This document shows, in pieces, positions 7,275 to 14,203 of a stretch of DNA of 44,701 nucleotides (its first letter is position 1; every line of letters begins with the position of its first letter). This DNA comes from Treponema bryantii (GTDB taxonomy: Bacteria > Spirochaetota > Spirochaetia > Treponematales > Treponemataceae). The notes under the pieces were generated by a model. It made no database searches. It worked only from the letters and a program-made list of their open reading frames with translations, and was not told the DNA's origin. The position numbers and the translations under genes were made by a program. The stretch is from the NCBI GenBank assembly GCA_015061465.1, contig SUWN01000015.1:1-44701 (forward strand). The letters are read 5' to 3'.

Positions 7275-7779
7275 GAATAAATTAAACATATAAAGAAAAA
7301 AACATCGAGCGAAAAAGGCTCCCGTGAATAACCGTACTTATGCTCCGCTATTTCGACCTCGCGCTTCGCTTGTAGGCATTTTGCGAATAATTTTATCGGT
7401 CGAAGACCTTCGCAAAGCACGAACATTCACTCCGCCTTTTTCAGACGTATTTTTTATATGTTTACTTTATCGAATTTGCTCAAGAATTTTTTTAATCAAT
7501 TTTACATTTACCAACGTTTTTTAGATATTTCCGCCTGTTTAGATAAATTGAACATTTATAAATAGTTTATTAAAAAATAGATTTTGCGCGAGCGAACGGA
7601 GGTTGGGGTAAAAACACTCTGCTTGTGGCAGCCACAATAGTGGCTGGTTCTATAGTTTCTATACCACAAGCAGCGTGTAGCGAGTTATCGAGCGGTTTTG
7701 AACCAGCCTACGTAAGCGGGAGCAATTTTAAATTGTTTTTATTAATTCTTTTGTTTTTATTGTTTAATTTAATCCTACA
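7275..7779 (+). repeat. Structured dispersed repeat, copy 1 (candidate non-coding RNA or non-autonomous element)
   Basis: A 505-base non-coding element that matches 18405-18910 over its full length. Ends: perfect 11-base inverted repeat TAAATTAAACA (7278-7288) and TGTTTAATTTA (7761-7771). 5' half: nested stems 7283-7294/7453-7464 (12 bp), 7311-7319/7434-7442 (9 bp), 7324-7329/7425-7430 (6 bp), 7352-7358/7398-7404 (7 bp, TTCGACC/GGTCGAA) and TTCGC/GCGAA inside. 3' half: outer helix 7619-7628/7664-7673 (10 bp) enclosing hairpins 7629-7646 and 7651-7663; outward it extends through ACAC/GTGT (7614-7617/7675-7678) and AGGTTGG/CCAGCCT (7600-7606/7703-7709). It fills the gap between leuB and the convergent citramalate synthase gene. 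Indels between copies break every reading frame, so it is not coding. Transcription and direction are unknown. Confidence 0.9.
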
Positions 7780-9375
7780 CTATACTATTTTGTTAAATCG
7801 TTTTGCGATGTCTTTTATCAATTTGTATTCAAAAGAATCAACGAGCGCCAACCACGATGCTTCAATCAAGTCGGCAGAAACTCCTACTGTTGTCCAAGAA
7901 GCTTCGTTGTCTGTACTTTCGATTATTACACGAACTCTAGACGCTGTGGCAAATTTTCCGTCCAAAACACGCACTTTATAGTCTGTAAGTCTGATTTGCG
8001 AAACTAACGGATAGAATCGTTCGAGCGCTTTTCTTAATGCAATATCAAGTGCGTTTACTGGACCGTCGCCTTCGCCGGCTGTTACTTCAATTTGACCGTC
8101 TACTTCTAATTTGATTTGCGCACAACAACAAACGCCTTCTTCGGGGCGTGGATTTGAACCGATTGTGTTGTAATAATGCAATTTAAAAAATGGTTGGTAT
8201 TGGCCTAGCATTTTTCTAACCAAAAGTTCAAAACTTCCGTCGGCACCTTCAAATTGATAGCCTTCGTATTCAAGTTCTTTCATTCGTTCTATAATCTGTT
8301 TTACTATCGGATCAGATTTTTGAATAGAAGGTGCAAATTTTTGGATTTTTTTGATGATTGTGCTTCTTCCTGCAACTTCACTCATTAGGAATTTTCGTTC
8401 GTTTCCAAGTTGATCTGGGCAAATATGTTCGTATGCTTTTGGATTTTTTAAAACTGCGTCGATGTGCATTCCAGCTTTGTGTGAAAATGCGTTTGCGCCA
8501 ACAAAAGGAAGTTGTGAATTCAACTTGATGTTTGCAATTTCTGCAACTTGTTTACAAATTGGTGTGAGTTTTGCTAAATTTTCTTCTGGAATACATTCAT
8601 GGCCCATTTTTAGCTGAAGGTTTGGAATGATTGTGGAAAGGTTTGCGTTTCCTGTTCGTTCGCCAAATCCAAGTAAAACGCCTTGAACGTGTGTTGCGCC
8701 TTCTGAAACTGCAACTAAAGAATTTGCAACTGCGAGCCCCGAATCATTATGTGTATGAATTCCGATTTGCGCTTTTTTACCAAAAAGTTCTACAACTTCT
8801 TTTACTGCGGTTTGAACTTGATTTATCATAGAACCGCCTTTTGTTTCGCAAAGACACAAAACTTCGGCTCCTCCGTCTAACGCTGCTTGAAGTGTTTTTA
8901 GCGCATAATCTTTGTTTTCTTGATATGCTGTAAAAAAATGTTCCGCATCAAAAAAAACTCGTTTGCCTTGTTCTTTTAAATAAGCACAAGTTTCTTTAAT
9001 CATCAAAAGATTTTCTTCAAGAGTAGTTTTTATGATTTCTGTTACGTGAAATGGCCATGCTTTTCCAAAAATTACGACAACTTCTGTTTGTGCGGCGAGC
9101 AATGTTTGCAAAGATGAATCTTGTTCGCAAGTGGAATTTTTTCTTCTTGTTGAACCAAATGCACAAATTGTTGAATTTTTAAGAGGGATTTTTTTAATTT
9201 CCTGAAAGAATTCTATATCCTTTGGATTGCTACTAGGATTGCCAGCTTCTATGTAAGAAACTCCTAATTCATCAAGAGCCTGACAGATTCTTATTTTGTC
9301 TTGCACAGAAAAACTTATGCTTTCTCCCTGTGCGCCATCACGTAATGTGGAATCAAGAATGTTTATTCTACTCAT
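7780..9375 (-). CDS. cimA: (R)-citramalate synthase, LeuA/CimA family
   Basis: 531 residues. N-terminal HMGL-like TIM barrel with DSTLRDGAQGE (substrate and metal site), CETKGGSM and GIHTHNDSGLAVAN (metal-binding His pair), then the GFGERTGNANLSTIIPNLQLKMG region and NAFSHKAGMHIDAVLKN of the subdomain. The C-terminal ~150 residues form the LeuA dimer regulatory domain, which binds the feedback inhibitor. The opening and length fit the CimA subgroup (about 520-540 residues) rather than isopropylmalate synthase. The enzyme condenses pyruvate with acetyl-CoA, giving a threonine-independent route to isoleucine, and LeuB nearby can serve the same route. Its stop codon touches the end of repeat copy 1. 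Confidence 0.85.
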   Translation of the reverse strand: MSRINILDSTLRDGAQGESISFSVQDKIRICQALDELGVSYIEAGNPSSNPKDIEFFQEIKKIPLKNSTICAFGSTRRKNSTCEQDSSLQTLLAAQTEVVVIFGKAWPFHVTEIIKTTLEENLLMIKETCAYLKEQGKRVFFDAEHFFTAYQENKDYALKTLQAALDGGAEVLCLCETKGGSMINQVQTAVKEVVELFGKKAQIGIHTHNDSGLAVANSLVAVSEGATHVQGVLLGFGERTGNANLSTIIPNLQLKMGHECIPEENLAKLTPICKQVAEIANIKLNSQLPFVGANAFSHKAGMHIDAVLKNPKAYEHICPDQLGNERKFLMSEVAGRSTIIKKIQKFAPSIQKSDPIVKQIIERMKELEYEGYQFEGADGSFELLVRKMLGQYQPFFKLHYYNTIGSNPRPEEGVCCCAQIKLEVDGQIEVTAGEGDGPVNALDIALRKALERFYPLVSQIRLTDYKVRVLDGKFATASRVRVIIESTDNEASWTTVGVSADLIEASWLALVDSFEYKLIKDIAKRFNKIV

Positions 9376-9435
9376 ATTAAGAGCAGAATAAACTTAAATT
9401 TGATTTTTTTCAATGAGTAAATTGTTCAAGCCGAA

Positions 9436-10062
9436 CTACGAAAGCATTTGAGAAAGAATGCAAAGTCCTTCTACCATTGCTTTGTGTTCTTCTGGCGCAA
9501 TTCTTGCATAAAGTGAATCTGGTGTATCGTCTGGCAAAACAGGAACTTTCTTTTGAACAAGGATTTTTCCTGTGTCGCAACCACCGTCCACAAGATGAAC
9601 TGTACAACCGCTTTCTTTTTCGCCAGCTGCAAGAACTGCTTCGTGAACATGATGTCCCCACATTCCAACCCCACCAAATTTTGGCAAAAGGGCTGGATGA
9701 AGGTTTATCATTTTGTTTGCAAATTCTGTGATAATGTCTCCTGCTAGAACTGTGAGCCAGCCTGCGTGAACGATTGCATCAACTTTGTATTCGTGGCAAT
9801 AAAATAAAACTTTGTCCGAAACAGCGATGCGTTTTTGATCACGAGTAGCGGCTTTTGCAACATCTGCGCCCATAACTGCGTACGGACTTACAATTTGAGT
9901 TGCGATGTTTGCTTTTTTGGCACGTTCCAACGCAAAAGCATCTTTATGGTCGCTTAAAACAACGCTTATGTGGTACGGACAATCTACTGTTGCGAGTTCA
10001 TAATCAATCAACGCTTGAAGATTTGTTCCGCCGCCACTTACTAAAACTGCTACATTAATCAT
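9436..10062 (-). CDS. purN: Phosphoribosylglycinamide formyltransferase
   Basis: 208 residues. Starts with the PurN signature VAVLVSGGGTNLQALID. The folate/formyl-transfer region shows the catalytic INLHPALLPKFGGVGMWGHHVHEAVL (Asn and His) and DGGCDTGKILVQKKVPVLPDDTPDSLYARI (catalytic Asp). It transfers formyl from 10-formyl-tetrahydrofolate to GAR in purine synthesis. It begins two bases after the purM stop codon, so translation is probably coupled. An insertion around residues 65-80 makes it slightly longer than the E. coli protein region, otherwise ordinary. Confidence 0.92.
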   Translation of the reverse strand: MINVAVLVSGGGTNLQALIDYELATVDCPYHISVVLSDHKDAFALERAKKANIATQIVSPYAVMGADVAKAATRDQKRIAVSDKVLFYCHEYKVDAIVHAGWLTVLAGDIITEFANKMINLHPALLPKFGGVGMWGHHVHEAVLAAGEKESGCTVHLVDGGCDTGKILVQKKVPVLPDDTPDSLYARIAPEEHKAMVEGLCILSQMLS

Positions 10063-10064
10063 AA

Positions 10065-11159
10065 TTAGTCTTCAAAAATTAAACGTTCTTCTTGAGATTC
10101 TGCAATTCCTTCTGAAAGTTTTGTGTAACCAATTTTGTATGCTTTCATTTGTGGAATGCCTTCTTTTGCATATTTAGATGCGTTTTTGTTGAACATTTCG
10201 ATGATTGCATCTGCATCTTTTGCTTTTACATCAAGAACAAAACCAATTCCCATGTTGAATGTGTTGTAAATAGAATTGATGTCTGCTCCACGACGGATTA
10301 ATTCACCAAATACAGGAGGAATGTCCCAACTATCGCGTTTAATTACAGAAATAAGTTGTTTTTTTCCGTCTTTTGATTTTGGATACATACGTGGAATATT
10401 TTCGTAGAATCCGCCACCTGTTACGTGAACCATTCCATTTACAGATTTACGGAATTTTTTAAGAACTTCCATAACTGGTTTTACATAAATTCTTGTTGGT
10501 GTAAGAAGAACTTCACCAATTGTTTTTCCTGTGTCTTTTCCATCGATTACAAATGGGTCGTCAAAATTTGAAACAAGTTTACGAACCAAACTAAATCCGT
10601 TTGAGTGAACACCTGTTGAAGAAAGCCCGATTAAAACGTCACCAGCTTTGATGTTTTCGCCAGTAATCATTTCTTTTTTATCACCAATTCCAACACCAAA
10701 TCCAGCCAAGTCGTATTTTCCATCATCGTAGAATCCTGGCATTTCTGCTGTTTCACCACCAAGGAGGGCACAACCTGTTTCTACACAACCGTCTGCAATT
10801 CCTTTTACTAAATCAGCAGCAACATCTGAGTCTAATTTTCCACAAGCAACGTAATCCAAGAAGAATAATGGTTGAACGCCAGAACAAAGAATGTCGTTTA
10901 CACTCATTGCAACACAGTCAATACCAACTGTATCGTATTTTTTCATTTGGAAAGCAATGTCTAATTTTGTTCCAACACCGTCAGTTCCACTTACCATAAC
11001 AGGATTTTTTACACCTTTAGGAACTTCGAACATTCCGTTAAAACTTCCAAGTCCTGTTAAAAGCCCTGGAATTGCAGTTCTACTTGCATGTTCTTTATAC
11101 TTGTTTACTGCGCGGTAACCTTCTTCTACATCAACGCCTGATTCTTTGTAAGATGCCAT
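10065..11159 (-). CDS. purM: Phosphoribosylformylglycinamidine cyclo-ligase (AIR synthetase)
   Basis: 364 residues. It has the PurM opening YKESGVDVEEGYRAVNKYKEH, the GTDGVGTKLDIAFQMKKYDTVGIDCVAMSVNDILCSGVQPLFFLDYVA block (ATP and substrate site), LLGGETAEMPGFY, and STGVHSNGFSLVR, then GGGFYENIPRMYP in the C-terminal domain. It closes the imidazole ring of AIR using ATP. GAGGAG lies nine bases before the ATG. Second gene of the minus-strand purE-purM-purN operon, starting 33 bases after purE. The C-terminal half is slightly diverged (PVFGELIRRGADINSIYNTFNMGIGFVL) but keeps the NMGIG motif. Confidence 0.93.
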   Translation of the reverse strand: MASYKESGVDVEEGYRAVNKYKEHASRTAIPGLLTGLGSFNGMFEVPKGVKNPVMVSGTDGVGTKLDIAFQMKKYDTVGIDCVAMSVNDILCSGVQPLFFLDYVACGKLDSDVAADLVKGIADGCVETGCALLGGETAEMPGFYDDGKYDLAGFGVGIGDKKEMITGENIKAGDVLIGLSSTGVHSNGFSLVRKLVSNFDDPFVIDGKDTGKTIGEVLLTPTRIYVKPVMEVLKKFRKSVNGMVHVTGGGFYENIPRMYPKSKDGKKQLISVIKRDSWDIPPVFGELIRRGADINSIYNTFNMGIGFVLDVKAKDADAIIEMFNKNASKYAKEGIPQMKAYKIGYTKLSEGIAESQEERLIFED

Positions 11160-11192
11160 TATATTACTCCTCTTTTCTTCTAAAATTTTTCG

Positions 11193-11687
11193 TTATAGTG
11201 CTACATCAATGCCAGTTTGAGCGGCATCCGATGCTAATTTTTTTCTGAATGAAACTAATTTTTCTTTTAGTTCTGGATATTTGATTGATAAAATTTGAAC
11301 TGCAAGATAACCTGCATTTTTTGCGTTACCAATTCCAACAGTAGCCACAGGAATTTGTGGAGGCATTTGCACGATAGAAAGAAGTGCGTCCATTCCACCA
11401 AGACCGTTTGAATTGCCAGAAATACATTCAAGAGGAACGCCGATAACAGGAAGTGTTGTAATTCCTGCAATTACGCCTGGAAGAGCCGCTGCAAGACCTG
11501 CACCAGCAATAATAACTTCACATCCGTCTTTTTCAACTTGTTCAACTGTTTGCTTTAAAATTTCCCCAGCTCTGTGGGCAGAAAGAATGTAAGCTTTGTA
11601 ATCAACACCGAATTCAGAAAGAACTTCGGCAGCCTTTTTCATTTTGTCTGTATCAGACTTTGACCCAAAAAAAATTGCAACCTTCAT
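11193..11687 (-). CDS. purE: N5-carboxyaminoimidazole ribonucleotide mutase
   Basis: 164 residues, typical PurE length. Motifs: FFGSKSDTDKMKKAAEVL at the N-terminus, ILSAHRAGEILKQTV with the catalytic His, VIIAGAGLAAALPGVIAGITTLPVIGVPL and GLGGMDALLSIVQMPPQIPVATVGIGNAKNAG. It interconverts N5-CAIR and CAIR (class I), or carboxylates AIR directly (class II, the form described in Treponema denticola). AHRAGEILK, rather than the class I AHRTPERL type, favours class II, and no purK is seen beside it. First gene of the operon. Its promoter faces that of the EAL gene. Confidence 0.9.
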   Translation of the reverse strand: MKVAIFFGSKSDTDKMKKAAEVLSEFGVDYKAYILSAHRAGEILKQTVEQVEKDGCEVIIAGAGLAAALPGVIAGITTLPVIGVPLECISGNSNGLGGMDALLSIVQMPPQIPVATVGIGNAKNAGYLAVQILSIKYPELKEKLVSFRKKLASDAAQTGIDVAL

Positions 11688-11693
11688 ATAGAA

Positions 11694-11699
11694 GTTATA
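11694..11699 (-). promoter_or_regulatory. -10-like box of purE, probably leaderless
   Basis: On the minus strand TATAAC ends six bases before the purE ATG, with no Shine-Dalgarno sequence in between. Confidence 0.4.
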
Positions 11700-11737
11700 T
11701 CAAAAAAAATAAAAAATATCCATATTCTATATTATGT

Positions 11738-11746
11738 GTTATAATC
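11738..11746 (+). promoter_or_regulatory. Extended -10 promoter of the EAL gene
   Basis: TGTTATAAT, an extended -10 element, 19 bases before the ATG at 11766; here a ribosome binding site AAAGGA (11754-11759) is present. No good -35 is visible. Confidence 0.5.
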
Positions 11747-11765
11747 TATTTCAAAGGATTTGCGT

Positions 11766-13694
11766 ATGAAATGGATTATTCACTACGATGTTGTCGCGTT
11801 TATTTTAATTTTTATTATTTTAGTAGTTTATAGTTCGTATCATCGTTTAAAAACTTTTGTAAACAAAGTGTATACTCGGCTTTTGATAATATCTTTAATT
11901 TCAGCTTTTACAGATATTTTGACAGCATACACATGTAGTTTTTGTACAAAAGATCAGATTGTTATAAATTACATAGCAAATATAATTCACTTTCTTGTTC
12001 AAAATGCAGTTCCTTGTTTATACACGCTTTTTGCTTACGCGTTAATTTACGAAACAGAAAAGATTGGCAAAAAATGGTTTTGTATAATTTTTCTTCCATA
12101 CATTTTAATTGCTTTGATGGTTCTTTCAACGCCTTTTACAGATTTTGCGTTTGTAATTGATGATATGGGCGTTTATTCAAGAGGAAAAGGCCAAGTATTT
12201 ACATATTCAGTTGCGGCTTATTACGTAATTACAGGCTGTGTAATGGTTCTAAAAAATATGAAACTTCTTAACCGTGCACAAAGGATTTCTGTTTTATTAT
12301 ATTCGTTTGAATGTTTAATTTTGACTTTAATTCAACTATTTTTACCAGAATATTTGTTGCAAGAAATTGGAATCGCTTTTGCAATGTTCTTTATCTATAT
12401 TACAATGCAAAATCCTTTTGAATACACAGATATGCAAACTGGAGTTTATAACAGAAATCTATTTAAAAAAATCATCAACAATAAAATTGAGAAAAAGGAA
12501 GATTTTTCTATTATTTGTGTACAAGTAGAAGGTTTGGGCTATATAAACGAAAAATTTGGTGTGAATAATGGAAATCATCTTATTAAACAAGTTGCTGATT
12601 TTTTGCAGAATCTGAATAAAAAATTCTTTGTTCATAGAATTGCAAACAGACAATTTGCATTGATTATGCCAAAAGAACAGGACTTGAGTTTTATTTGCGG
12701 ACATATTGTAAATAAATTCAACAGACCATTTTATTTTCAAGATATAAAAGTGAATGTAAATTTGTGGTGTCATATTTGTTGTTTGCAAAATTCTAAAAAA
12801 ATCCACAGTATGACAGACCTTTTGGATATAATTCAGTATTCAATAAATGAAGCAGAAAAAGGAAAGAAAAATAGTATTATTTATGCTTCAACAGAAATGT
12901 TAGAAAGAAAACGTCGTGAAACAGAAATTTCGCAAGCGGTAACAAAAGCAATTGAAGAAAAATCATTCCAAGTTTATTATCAGCCAATTTATTCAGTTGC
13001 GGAAAATAAATATACAAAAATGGAAGCTCTTATCAGATTGATAGATGAAAATTTGGGCTTTATTCCACCAGATGAATTTATTCCTCTTGCAGAAAAAAAC
13101 GGAGACATTTTGGTAATTGGCGAAATTGTTTTAGAAAAGGTTTGCGAATTTATAGAACAAAATGAACCTGAAAAGAAAGGAATTAATGCAATTCATGTAA
13201 ATCTTTCTGTAGTTCAATGTATGCAAGAAAATCTTCATATTAGATTGATGAACATAATCGATAAATATAAAGTTCCTTACGGATTGCTTGATTTTGAAAT
13301 TACAGAAACAACTGCTGATAATACACAAGTCAGATTAGATGAAATTATGAACAGTTTTAAACAGAAAGGAATTCATTTTTCTTTAGATGATTTTGGAACT
13401 GGCTACAGCAATCAAGCAAATATTATTAGGTATCCATATTCTACAATAAAAATCGATAAATCTTTGGTGTGGGCAAGCGAAACAAATCCTAAAGCAACAA
13501 CTTTGTTAAACACAACAATTTCAATGATAGACAAACTCGAAATGAATTCTCTTGCGGAAGGAATTGAAACTGAAAAGCAAAAGCAAGAATTAATCAAAAT
13601 GGGTTGTGATTATTTGCAAGGATATTATTTTTCAAAACCGCTTCCACAAAATGAAATTATGGATTTTATAGAAAAAGGCGTTCAAACAAAATAA
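11766..13694 (+). CDS. Membrane cyclic-di-GMP phosphodiesterase (degenerate GGDEF plus EAL)
   Basis: 642 residues. The first ~220 form about seven hydrophobic segments (FILIFIILVVYSSY, LLIISLISAFTDIL, IIFLPYILIALMVL and others), a sensor-like membrane region. A GGDEF-like domain follows (TGVYNRNLFKKII) but the active loop reads ANRQF, so no diguanylate cyclase activity is expected. The EAL domain from ~390 is intact: E420-A-L, NLSVVQ, EITET, DDFGTGYS, KIDKS and EGIET. It should hydrolyse c-di-GMP, affecting motility or surface behaviour. The ATG at 11766 is chosen for its AAAGGA spacing; a TTG at 11760 is in frame. Monocistronic, divergent from purE. Confidence 0.85.
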   Translation: MKWIIHYDVVAFILIFIILVVYSSYHRLKTFVNKVYTRLLIISLISAFTDILTAYTCSFCTKDQIVINYIANIIHFLVQNAVPCLYTLFAYALIYETEKIGKKWFCIIFLPYILIALMVLSTPFTDFAFVIDDMGVYSRGKGQVFTYSVAAYYVITGCVMVLKNMKLLNRAQRISVLLYSFECLILTLIQLFLPEYLLQEIGIAFAMFFIYITMQNPFEYTDMQTGVYNRNLFKKIINNKIEKKEDFSIICVQVEGLGYINEKFGVNNGNHLIKQVADFLQNLNKKFFVHRIANRQFALIMPKEQDLSFICGHIVNKFNRPFYFQDIKVNVNLWCHICCLQNSKKIHSMTDLLDIIQYSINEAEKGKKNSIIYASTEMLERKRRETEISQAVTKAIEEKSFQVYYQPIYSVAENKYTKMEALIRLIDENLGFIPPDEFIPLAEKNGDILVIGEIVLEKVCEFIEQNEPEKKGINAIHVNLSVVQCMQENLHIRLMNIIDKYKVPYGLLDFEITETTADNTQVRLDEIMNSFKQKGIHFSLDDFGTGYSNQANIIRYPYSTIKIDKSLVWASETNPKATTLLNTTISMIDKLEMNSLAEGIETEKQKQELIKMGCDYLQGYYFSKPLPQNEIMDFIEKGVQTK

Positions 13695-13695
13695 A

Positions 13696-14109
13696 TTAGT
13701 TAATTTTTTCTAATTTTTCGTCATTTTTCTTTTCAATTTTGAATTTTGTGTTCAACAATCTTCTTATTACACATAAAATTGCGATGCTGACAACAGAAAG
13801 GAACATATCTAACGCGCTATTATGCCCAATAATCATGTGACGAGAAACAAGGAAGATTAAAACTTCAAAAGTGTTTTCTGTATTTGGTTTACAAAGAAGT
13901 TTTATAAACTCAATTCCAACTACATAATTGAAAATTTGTTCTAGAAAAATCAAAAATTCTTCAGAATTGCCTGTTTTTATAAATAAATCTTTTATTACAG
14001 GTAAATAAGAAATTGCAGAAATAATTAAAGCGATAATTACAATAATAGAAATTATTAATTCTAAAAAATCGCAAACTTTATTAGAAATCTTTTGAATCTT
14101 TTCTCTCAT
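13696..14109 (-). CDS. PsiE-like small membrane protein
   Basis: 137 residues with four hydrophobic segments (LIISIIVIIALIISAISYL, FLEQIFNYVVGIEFIKLL, FEVLIFLVSRHMIIG, MFLSVVSIAILCVIRRLL). The pattern NYVVGIEFIKLL...FEVLIFLVSRHMIIGHNSALDMFLSVVSIAILCVIRR resembles the phosphate-starvation-inducible PsiE family, in which the central RH is conserved. The function of that family is not established. It is convergent with the EAL gene, one base apart from its stop, and divergent from the EF-hand gene. Confidence 0.5.
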   Translation of the reverse strand: MREKIQKISNKVCDFLELIISIIVIIALIISAISYLPVIKDLFIKTGNSEEFLIFLEQIFNYVVGIEFIKLLCKPNTENTFEVLIFLVSRHMIIGHNSALDMFLSVVSIAILCVIRRLLNTKFKIEKKNDEKLEKIN

Positions 14110-14203
14110 AAGGTAAACTCCGTGAAAAGATTATACAATATAATTTTGATTTAAAGAAATTTTTTTACTTGAAATTTTGCATAAAGTGATAAATAGTTAT
14201 TAT

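Noticed and set aside
7324..7524. Open reading frame of 66 codons inside repeat copy 1
   Set aside because: The aligned region of copy 2 has indels and substitutions that destroy the frame, and the changes follow base pairing rather than codons.
7625..7981. Open reading frame running from the repeat into the cimA region
   Set aside because: It is antisense to the end of cimA and starts within the three-helix junction; no ribosome binding site.
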